From contig MGUT01000077.1 in NCBI GenBank assembly GCA_001800095.1, forward strand, positions 43,684 to 52,885: 9,202 nt of DNA. The letters run 5' to 3'. The notes beneath the pieces are model-generated. The model was not told the origin of the DNA. It saw only the letters and a list, made by a program, of their open reading frames with translations, and did no database searches. Positions 1 through 5,759 of the stretch are shown piece after piece. How positions within the stretch are numbered: the first letter of the stretch is position 1; every line of letters starts with the position of its first letter. Source of the stretch: Elusimicrobia bacterium RIFCSPLOWO2_01_FULL_64_13 (GTDB lineage Bacteria; Elusimicrobiota; Elusimicrobia; 2-02-FULL-39-32). The translations under genes were made by a program, and so were the position numbers.

Positions 1-89
1 CCGGGCTGTGGAAGGTCATCTACGACGCCAATCTCGATAAGATCCTGCGCGGAACGCCCAAAGCGGACGAGGTCCTGGACATCCCCTAG
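1..89 (+). CDS. C-terminal end of a LysM-like domain protein (partial)
   Basis: Only the last 28 codons are visible, read in the frame that ends at TAG 87-89; the 5' part lies outside the window. The tail contains LWKVIYDANLDKIL and ends in EVLDIP. This matches the second half of a LysM repeat, whose usual pattern is 'LWxxIyxANxdkI...pGqvLxIP'. LysM domains bind N-acetylglucosamine-containing glycans, chiefly peptidoglycan, so the protein is probably envelope-associated. The typical Gly-Gln before the last hydrophobic strand is replaced by Ala-Asp-Glu, so the match is good but not perfect. The next gene begins 11 bases downstream, suggesting co-transcription. What the rest of the protein does (hydrolase, scaffold or other) cannot be seen. 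Confidence 0.6.
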   Translation, partial: GLWKVIYDANLDKILRGTPKADEVLDIP

Positions 90-100
90 ATCCACCCATC

Positions 101-1171
101 ATGGACGTCAAAGTCGAACTGATATTTCCTTTCGACCTCGGACTCGAGCTGGACTTCAGCGGCCCCGAGGCGAAGGACGCGGCGCAGGAGATCTCCTCCC
201 TGTCGCTCCCGAACCTCTCTTTCGAGGGGCGGGTCTTCACTTCGGCGCGGGCGGAGACCCGCCTCTACCGCTTCGGGGTCGGACTCGTCAAGCTCGCTTT
301 CCTTGCCGATGAGAATCCGGCGCGCTGCGCGGAGATCGCCTGCAATATCGAGAGGATATCCGTGGGCAGGACCCCCCTGCGCGACTGGCTGCGTTCGCGC
401 GAGGGCGAGCTCATCCAGGAGGCGGAACCCTACGCCGCCCACCGCTACGACCAGCGCCTGCGCGAATGGGAAGCGTTCCCGGTCTTCATCTTCGACCCCG
501 CCGAGGTCTCCGACGCCGACGCCTTCATCCGGAAGAATTACAAGGCCATCTACGGGATCGTCTCCGGGGAGCAGAATTTCGACATGCTCTCCGATTTCGT
601 GTTCCAGCGAGACCCCCTGGGGAATTTCGGCTATTACCAGGACGAGGTGATCATCTCAAAAAGGTTCGGGGCCGTGATCTCATCCTCCGAATCCGACAAG
701 GTCCTCGACCTCATCGCCCTCGCCTACTCCCAGTACTGGAGCCTGAAGTCCTACCACTTCGTCCTGGACAGGGAGATCGCCGCCGCCCAGAAGCTCCTCG
801 AAGACCTGCCCCCTTACTACAAGTTCTGGCAGATCCCGGGCCGCTACCAGCGCTTCTCGACCGACGCCATCGATTTCGGCAAGGACAAGCTGTCCATCGT
901 GGATTCGCTCTACAACACCTCCGCCGGCGGCTCGACGGTGGAATCGGATTGGCACCTGCGCATGGTCTATAACGACATTACCAAGGTCTTCAACGTCAAC
1001 GAGCTCTTCCGCACGCTGGAGACCAAGCTCGACCGCGTCGAGGAATCCTACAACCAGGCCCGGGAGTTCCTCTCCACCAATTTCTTCATCCTGCTCGACA
1101 TCATCTTCTTCCTCTGGCTCGCCTGGGGCGTCCTGGACACGGCGCTCCTGCTCTGGATCGCGAGGAAATAA
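101..1171 (+). CDS. Unknown 356-aa protein with a C-terminal membrane segment
   Basis: I do not recognise this gene with confidence. The protein is soluble-looking for about 325 residues, then has a strongly hydrophobic stretch rich in Phe, Trp and Leu at about residues 328-353, and ends in Arg-Lys, which looks like a tail anchor or a short hairpin. There is no N-terminal signal. Just before the membrane part (about residues 295-325) is a charged, probably helical segment (NELFRTLETKLDRVEESYNQ). A central helix (LDLIALAYSQYWSLKSY) follows a short strand-rich region. This order of alpha/beta region, helical region and C-terminal membrane helix is reminiscent of the DUF155/RMD1-RMND1 family, but I see no diagnostic motif, so that link is a weak inference. 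The ATG at 101 has no clear Shine-Dalgarno sequence. The gene sits between a LysM protein and an Omp85-like barrel, so an envelope role is plausible. Being a real gene is much more certain than its function. Confidence 0.85.
   Translation: MDVKVELIFPFDLGLELDFSGPEAKDAAQEISSLSLPNLSFEGRVFTSARAETRLYRFGVGLVKLAFLADENPARCAEIACNIERISVGRTPLRDWLRSREGELIQEAEPYAAHRYDQRLREWEAFPVFIFDPAEVSDADAFIRKNYKAIYGIVSGEQNFDMLSDFVFQRDPLGNFGYYQDEVIISKRFGAVISSSESDKVLDLIALAYSQYWSLKSYHFVLDREIAAAQKLLEDLPPYYKFWQIPGRYQRFSTDAIDFGKDKLSIVDSLYNTSAGGSTVESDWHLRMVYNDITKVFNVNELFRTLETKLDRVEESYNQAREFLSTNFFILLDIIFFLWLAWGVLDTALLLWIARK
1162..1165 (+). promoter_or_regulatory. Ribosome binding site for the TTG-started barrel gene
   Basis: GAGG lies 9 bases before TTG 1175, inside the last codons of the preceding gene. 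It supports the unusual TTG start: the next in-frame ATG is well past the signal peptide, and the hydrophobic leader begins immediately after the TTG codon. Translation here is probably coupled to termination of the upstream gene, whose stop ends at 1171. Confidence 0.55.
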
Positions 1172-1174
1172 GGG

Positions 1175-2542
1175 TTGCGCGCCCGCCGGTCCTTAGCGAT
1201 CGTCCTCGGGACCGTCCTCGCCTGCGCGGGGGTCCCCCGCGCCGCCTCCCCGGGAAGCCCGCCGCCCGGGAGCGCGAAAAAGCAGGCCCATCCAGTGGAG
1301 GAGGCCGTGGCCCGCACCGCGGAGACCGCGGCCCGCGAGGCCCAGGAATTCGCCCTCGGAGCGCATTCCCTCGGAGGCAAGGTCCTCCAGGGACTCATCA
1401 ACATCATGACGGCCGCCTCTCCCGGGAAGACCCGGGTCTATCTTCCCGCGATGGCTTCCGATCCGGATTCCGGAACGACGATGGGATTCCTGCCCGTTTT
1501 CCTGTTCGTGGACAAGGCCGAGACGATCCGCCACATCCTCGCGCCTTCCGTCACCTATAACCGTTATTTCGGCGTGAATTCGACCATGCGCTATTACTGG
1601 TACCCGCGCCCCCGGGCGCAGTTCTTCACCATCGGCTCCTATGCCGAGGAGACCAACCAGCGGTTCACCCTGCGCTACGAGGATCCCGCCTTCCACTTCG
1701 ACCGGCTCTATTTCAAGTTCGACTATTCCTTCTGGAGGGACGGCTCCTACCGCTTCTTCGGCTTCGGCCCGTCCTCCGACCTGGGCCGCCAGTCCAACTA
1801 CACCCTTAAGGACCACTCCATCGAGCTGAAGACAGGAGTGAATTTCCTGGAACGCTGCCGCCTGACCTTCGGACAGCGCTGGCGCTCCGCCAAGATCGTG
1901 GACGGCCCCATCACTTCCCTGCCGCGGATATCGGATTTCTTTCCTCTGCCTCCGGGCACGAACCGCCGCCTGAAGACCTTCGCGCAGAGACTCTCCCTTT
2001 CCTACGACAGCCGCGACCTTCCGCAGGCCCCGGTCGAAGGGTATTTCGCGGACGTTTTCGGAGAGTCCGCCGGCCACGCGGGAGGCCAGGTGGATTACCG
2101 GCGCTACGGACTCGAGGCCAGGGGTTTCCATCCTCTCCGGGCCAATCAATTCGTGACGGGCTGGAGGTTCCTCTATGAAGGGGAAACGGGAGGGGAATCG
2201 GTCCCGTTCTACGAACGTTCCCTATTGGGGGGGAAGGATTCCCTCCGGGGATTCGGCGTGGGCCGCTTCATCGACAATTACAAGACCGCATTCAGTCTCG
2301 AGGAAAGGATCCGGCTCTATACCCTAAAGGCGTTCAACGTGAATATTGAATTCGAATTAACGCCGTACTACGAGACGGGGGCCGTGTTCCACGAGAGGGA
2401 CTCATTCCGGTTCACCGATCTGCATGACGTCGTGGGCGTCGGGTTCCGCAGCGTGGTCAGGCCGAACGTGGTGGGCCTCATCGACCTGGCCTATGGGGAA
2501 GACGGTTCCGCTCTCTATGTCGGAATTGATTATCCCTTCTAA
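1175..2542 (+). CDS. POTRA-less Omp85 / surface-antigen outer-membrane barrel protein
   Basis: The 455-aa product has a basic N-terminus and hydrophobic core typical of a Sec signal peptide (RARRSLAIVLGTVLACAGVP; likely cleavage near residues 23-25). A helical, Ala/Glu-rich linker follows at about residues 35-75. The rest alternates in amphipathic beta strands rich in Tyr and Phe, and the chain ends in YVGIDYPF, a typical outer-membrane beta-signal with terminal Phe. The motif GGKDSLRGF (LRGF at residues 357-360) matches the conserved (V/L)RG(F/Y) loop-6 motif of Omp85/D15 barrels. No POTRA repeats fit in the short N-terminal part, so this resembles the stand-alone 'bacterial surface antigen' members rather than BamA, TamA or FhaC. 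Cargo or substrate is unknown. The TTG start is chosen because of the GAGG upstream and the signal peptide right after it. It lies 3 bases after the preceding stop. Confidence 0.85.
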   Translation: MRARRSLAIVLGTVLACAGVPRAASPGSPPPGSAKKQAHPVEEAVARTAETAAREAQEFALGAHSLGGKVLQGLINIMTAASPGKTRVYLPAMASDPDSGTTMGFLPVFLFVDKAETIRHILAPSVTYNRYFGVNSTMRYYWYPRPRAQFFTIGSYAEETNQRFTLRYEDPAFHFDRLYFKFDYSFWRDGSYRFFGFGPSSDLGRQSNYTLKDHSIELKTGVNFLERCRLTFGQRWRSAKIVDGPITSLPRISDFFPLPPGTNRRLKTFAQRLSLSYDSRDLPQAPVEGYFADVFGESAGHAGGQVDYRRYGLEARGFHPLRANQFVTGWRFLYEGETGGESVPFYERSLLGGKDSLRGFGVGRFIDNYKTAFSLEERIRLYTLKAFNVNIEFELTPYYETGAVFHERDSFRFTDLHDVVGVGFRSVVRPNVVGLIDLAYGEDGSALYVGIDYPF

Positions 2543-2554
2543 AATTAATAGAAT
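2526..2554 (+). promoter_or_regulatory. Candidate sigma70-type promoter for the sdh operon
   Basis: TTGATT (2526-2531) and TAGAAT (2549-2554) are separated by 17 bases. Against the TTGACA/TATAAT consensus they match 4 of 6 and 5 of 6 positions. The region is strikingly AT-rich in a GC-rich window and spans the stop of the barrel gene and the only gap of more than 11 bases. A start site 6-8 bases after the -10 would fall at about 2560-2562, leaving only a 2-4 base leader before ATG 2564. That agrees with the absence of any Shine-Dalgarno sequence there. The motif match is seen directly; promoter activity is inferred. Confidence 0.4.
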
Positions 2555-2563
2555 GTCACAATC

Positions 2564-2920
2564 ATGATGATTTACCGCGGCAAAGAGGGGCAGTGGTCGT
2601 GGATTTTCCACAGGGTCACGGGGTTGGGGGTCCTTCTCTTCCTATTGATCCATATCATCGACACGATGCTCGTGGGCTGGGGTCCGGACCTGTACAACAA
2701 GGTCATCGAGATCTACCGCCACCCGGTCTTCGCCGTCGGAGAAGTGGGGCTTTTCGCCGCGGTGCTTTACCACGCCTTGAACGGCATCCGCATCATCCTC
2801 GTGGATTTCTGGCCCGATGGGGCCCGGCACCACAAGACCCTCTTCTACGGGGAGATGGTCCTCTTCGTGGTCATCATGGTCCCTGTGGCGTTCCTCATGC
2901 TGTCTCATATTCATTTTTGA
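2564..2920 (+). CDS. sdhC: Succinate dehydrogenase cytochrome b556 subunit SdhC
   Basis: This 118-aa membrane anchor subunit of complex II helps bind heme b and quinone in the cytoplasmic membrane. It has three hydrophobic segments, at about residues 20-37, 55-80 and 92-116. The family signature WSWIFHRVTG (residues 11-20) contains His16-Arg17; Arg17 aligns with the quinone-site Arg31 of E. coli SdhC. The second signature, YHALNGIR (69-76), carries His70, the expected heme ligand (His84 in E. coli). The Trp-Ser-Trp wording and the short N-terminus resemble actinobacterial SdhC more than the E. coli protein. Two ATGs stand in tandem (2564 and 2567); I use the first. No Shine-Dalgarno sequence is visible, so initiation may be near-leaderless from the promoter candidate just upstream. 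It is the first gene of sdhCDAB. Confidence 0.95.
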   Translation: MMIYRGKEGQWSWIFHRVTGLGVLLFLLIHIIDTMLVGWGPDLYNKVIEIYRHPVFAVGEVGLFAAVLYHALNGIRIILVDFWPDGARHHKTLFYGEMVLFVVIMVPVAFLMLSHIHF

Positions 2921-2930
2921 GGTTTATTTG

Positions 2931-3329
2931 ATGACTGAACCGTCGGATATCCGCGCCGGCCGCCCCATCCCGACCGGGAGCTCATTCGAGCTTTTCGCCT
3001 GGTTTTTCATGCGGGTGAGCGGAGTGCTCCTTCTCCTCCTCGCCTTGGGCCACCTGGCCGTCATGCACCTGATCAACAGCATCCATACCATCGATTATGA
3101 CTTCGTGGCGGAACGCTGGTCCGGGGATTGGGGCATGTTCTGGAGGAGCTACGACTGGCTGCTTCTATCCCTGGCCCTCCTCCACGGCTCGAACGGCCTG
3201 CGGACCATCCTGGATGACTTTATCCGCCCGGGCGGCTGGCGGACTTTCTGGATGAGCGTCCTCTATTCCGCGACGTTCATCTTTTTGGCCGTGGGCTCCA
3301 TCATCGTATTCACTTTCAGCCCGTTATGA
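2931..3329 (+). CDS. sdhD: Succinate dehydrogenase membrane anchor subunit SdhD
   Basis: The second membrane anchor of complex II is 132 aa with three transmembrane segments (about residues 30-48, 74-94 and 104-128). FFMRVSG (25-31) and GHLAVMH (40-46) match the actinobacterial/Thermus-type SdhD pattern. LLHGSNGLR (83-91) carries His85, which aligns with heme ligand His71 of E. coli SdhD. Eleven residues later, Asp96 aligns with E. coli Asp82, but the next residue is Phe97 where E. coli has the quinone-binding Tyr83. An in-frame open stretch extends further upstream, but ATG 2931 is chosen: GAGG (2919-2922) lies 8 bases before it, and upstream sequence would overlap sdhC and does not look like protein. 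The stop overlaps the sdhA start by four bases (ATGA). Confidence 0.95.
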   Translation: MTEPSDIRAGRPIPTGSSFELFAWFFMRVSGVLLLLLALGHLAVMHLINSIHTIDYDFVAERWSGDWGMFWRSYDWLLLSLALLHGSNGLRTILDDFIRPGGWRTFWMSVLYSATFIFLAVGSIIVFTFSPL

Positions 3330-5059
3330 CCCAGACCTTCCGCGTGGACGCGATCGTTGTGGGAGGCGGCGGCGCGGGCCTTTACGCCGCTCTCGCCCTG
3401 GCCCGGGAGAACATCCCGACGGCCGTGATCTCGAAGCTCTATCCCACCCGCTCCCACACGGGAGCGGCGCAGGGCGGCATCGGAGCGGCCCTGGGGAACA
3501 CCGAGCCGGACGACCCGGAATGGCACATGTTCGACACGGTCAAGGGCCCCGATTACCTGGCCGACCAGGACGCGGTCGAGGTCCTCTGCAACGAGGCCGT
3601 CGATACCGTGATCGAGCTCGAGCACCTGGGGCTCCCGTTCAACCGCACTCCCGACGGGAAGATCGATCAGAGGCGTTTCGGCGGCCACACCCGCGAGCAC
3701 GGCAAGGCGCCGGTGAAGCGGGCCTGCTATTCCGCGGACCGAACGGGACACATGATCCTCCAGACCCTCTACCAGCAATGCATCAAGCACGACGTGAAGT
3801 TCTTCGACGAAACCCACGTGGTCGACCTGCTCATCGAAGACAAGGTCTGCCGGGGCGTTGTGGCGTTGAACTGCGCCACGGGGGAGATCTGCGTCTTCCA
3901 CGCCAAGGCGGTCCTGTTCGCGACCGGCGGTTCGGGCAGGATGTTCAAGATCACCTCGAACGCGCATGCCATGACCGGCGACGGCATGGCCATCGCCCTG
4001 CGGCGGGGGGTGCCGCTCGAGGACATGGAATTCTTCCAGTTCCACCCGACGGGGATATACAAGATGGGCATCCTCCTGACCGAGGCCTGCCGCGGAGAGG
4101 GGGGCGTCTTGAGGAACAAGGACGGCGAGCCCTTCATGGAGCGCTACGCGCCCAACATCAAGGACCTGGCGCCGCGCGACATCGTCTCGCGCTGCATTTA
4201 CGAGGAGGTCCGGCAGGGGCGGGGGATCGGCGGCAAGGATTACGTGCACCTCGACCTCACGCACCTCGGGGCCGAGGTCGTTGAAAAAAAACTCCCGGAC
4301 ATCACCGATTTCGTGCGCACCTACATGGGCCTGGACCCGGTCCGGGACCTCATCCCCATCCAGCCCACGGCCCATTACGCCATGGGGGGCATCCCGACGA
4401 ACAAGAACTCCGAGGTGGTCCACGACGAAAAGAACACCGTTCTGAAAGGGTTCTACGCCGCGGGGGAATGCGCCTGCGTTTCCGTCCACGGGGGCAACCG
4501 CCTGGGGACCAATTCCCTCGTGGACATCCTCGTCTTCGGCAGGCGCGCCGGCGTCCGCATGGCCGACTATTGCCGGCGCTCGGACTTCGCCCCTCTGCCT
4601 CCCGAGCCGGAGTCCGCCGCGCGCGCCGGGATCTCCCGGCTCGCGTCCAACAGCGACGGGGAGAACGCCGCCGCCCTCCGCCGCGACCTCCAATCCGCCA
4701 TGATGGACCATTGCGGGGTCTTCCGCACGGAAGAGCTGCTCGTGAAAGCGCAAAGATCCATCCAGGGATTCAAGGAGCGCTACAGGTCGGTGGGGGTCTC
4801 CGACAAGAGCCAAGTGTTCAATACGGATCTCCTCGAGGCGCTGGAGCTGGGAAACCTGCTCGACCTCGCGGAGGTCACGGTGGCCAGCGCCCTGGCCCGC
4901 AAGGAGTCCCGCGGGGCCCACTACCGCGAGGACTTCCCCAAGCGCGACGACAAGAACTGGCTCAAGCATACCCTGGCCTTCCGCACGGAGAAAGGCGTGA
5001 GATTGAGCTCGAAGCCCGTCGCTCTCGGCAGATTCCAGCCCCAGGAGAGGAAATACTGA
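3326..5059 (+). CDS. sdhA: Succinate dehydrogenase flavoprotein subunit SdhA
   Basis: The catalytic subunit (577 aa, full length) oxidises succinate to fumarate on a covalently bound FAD at the cytoplasmic face of the membrane. The N-terminus has the dinucleotide-binding motif VVGGGGAG (Gly13, 15, 18). SHTGAAQGG holds His44, the expected FAD-linkage residue. The active-site set is complete: His240 in HPTG, Thr252-Glu253 and Arg256 in LTEACRGEGG, Arg284 in PRDIVSR, His350 in PTAHYAMGG and Arg392 in GGNRLGTNSL. These match E. coli His242, Thr254, Glu255, Arg286, His354 and Arg399. The wording RRFGGHTREHGKAPVKRACY is closest, from memory, to actinobacterial-type SdhA. The start is the ATGA overlap with sdhD; no clear Shine-Dalgarno sequence, so re-initiation is likely. 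Presence of both anchors with heme ligands favours succinate dehydrogenase over fumarate reductase, though complex II can be reversible. A run of eight A at 4284-4291 encodes Glu-Lys-Lys. Confidence 0.98.
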   Translation: MTQTFRVDAIVVGGGGAGLYAALALARENIPTAVISKLYPTRSHTGAAQGGIGAALGNTEPDDPEWHMFDTVKGPDYLADQDAVEVLCNEAVDTVIELEHLGLPFNRTPDGKIDQRRFGGHTREHGKAPVKRACYSADRTGHMILQTLYQQCIKHDVKFFDETHVVDLLIEDKVCRGVVALNCATGEICVFHAKAVLFATGGSGRMFKITSNAHAMTGDGMAIALRRGVPLEDMEFFQFHPTGIYKMGILLTEACRGEGGVLRNKDGEPFMERYAPNIKDLAPRDIVSRCIYEEVRQGRGIGGKDYVHLDLTHLGAEVVEKKLPDITDFVRTYMGLDPVRDLIPIQPTAHYAMGGIPTNKNSEVVHDEKNTVLKGFYAAGECACVSVHGGNRLGTNSLVDILVFGRRAGVRMADYCRRSDFAPLPPEPESAARAGISRLASNSDGENAAALRRDLQSAMMDHCGVFRTEELLVKAQRSIQGFKERYRSVGVSDKSQVFNTDLLEALELGNLLDLAEVTVASALARKESRGAHYREDFPKRDDKNWLKHTLAFRTEKGVRLSSKPVALGRFQPQERKY

Positions 5060-5060
5060 C

Positions 5061-5759
5061 ATGGAAGCGCGTTTCAAGATCCTGCGCACCCCGCCGGACC
5101 CGAAGGAAAAGCCGACTTACGTCGATTACACGGTGACGGCCGAGCCCACGGACCGGGTCCTCGACGCCCTCCTGGAGATCAAGGGAACGATCGACGGCAC
5201 GCTCACCCTGCGCAAGTCCTGCGCCCACGGCGTGTGCGGGTCCGACGGCATGCGCATCAACGGCGCCAATAGGCTGGCCTGCAAGGTGCTGCTCAAGAAC
5301 CTGGCGCAGCCCATCGTGATCGAACCCATGAAGGGGTTCCGGGTGATCAAGGACCTCGTGGTGGACATGGACGGCTTCTTCGCCAAGTACCGGGCGGTCC
5401 GGCCCTATCTCGTCAACGACGAGCCGCCGCCCCCGGCCGAGAGGACGCAATCGGAAGCGGACCGCGCCCGCTTCGAGGACACCACCAAGTGCATCCTCTG
5501 CGGCTGCTGCACCACCGCCTGCCCGTCGTTCTGGTCGGACCCGGACTTCGCCGGCCCCGCCTCTATCGTCCAGGCGCACCGCTTCATATTCGATTCGCGC
5601 GACAGGGCCGCGGAGGAAAGGCTGGACATCCTTAACGGCAAGGAGGGGGTCTGGCGCTGCCGGACCATATTCAACTGCACGGACGCCTGCCCCCGCGGCA
5701 TCGAGGTCACCCGGGCCATCGGCGAAGTCAAGCGGAAGCAGCTTTACAGGAAGATCTGA
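5061..5759 (+). CDS. sdhB: Succinate dehydrogenase iron-sulfur subunit SdhB
   Basis: This 232-aa subunit carries electrons from FAD to the quinone site through three Fe-S clusters. The N-terminal ferredoxin domain has Cys54, Cys59, Asp62 and Cys74 (SCAHGVCGSDG ... LAC) for the [2Fe-2S] centre, with Asp in place of one Cys exactly as in E. coli SdhB (Asp63). The C-terminal domain has Cys144, Cys147, Cys150 (CILCGCC) and Cys210 for [4Fe-4S], and Cys154, Cys200 and Cys206 for [3Fe-4S]. CILCGCCTTACPSFW and NCTDACPRG are family hallmarks. The gene starts one base after the sdhA stop, with a strong AGGAGAGG (5043-5050) ahead of ATG 5061, the best ribosome site in the window. The stop shares one base with the leuC start (TGATG), so the leu genes are physically joined to the sdh genes. 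Confidence 0.98.
   Translation: MEARFKILRTPPDPKEKPTYVDYTVTAEPTDRVLDALLEIKGTIDGTLTLRKSCAHGVCGSDGMRINGANRLACKVLLKNLAQPIVIEPMKGFRVIKDLVVDMDGFFAKYRAVRPYLVNDEPPPPAERTQSEADRARFEDTTKCILCGCCTTACPSFWSDPDFAGPASIVQAHRFIFDSRDRAAEERLDILNGKEGVWRCRTIFNCTDACPRGIEVTRAIGEVKRKQLYRKI

Noticed and set aside
1188..1237. Possible lipoprotein signal (VLAC) in the barrel protein leader
   Set aside because: Leu at the -2 position does not fit a normal lipobox, and a barrel ending in a beta-signal is expected to use signal peptidase I.
1193..2149. Open frame of 318 codons on the - strand over the barrel gene
   Set aside because: The + strand product has a signal peptide, LRGF motif and beta-signal; the reverse translation is Gly/Arg/Glu-rich without a motif.
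2543..2563. Terminator after the barrel gene
   Set aside because: The AT-rich gap has no GC-rich stem followed by a T run; a promoter fits better.
2817..2930. N-terminal extension of sdhD from ATG 2817
   Set aside because: It overlaps the conserved end of sdhC and reads as Ser/Trp-rich out-of-frame sequence; ATG 2931 has a GAGG site and starts a normal-length SdhD.
3263..5089. Long open frame of 608 codons on the - strand across sdhA
   Set aside because: It mirrors sdhA codon positions in GC-rich DNA, its translation is low-complexity (rich in Val, Gly, Glu, His) with no recognisable domain, and sdhA on the + strand is complete with every active-site residue.
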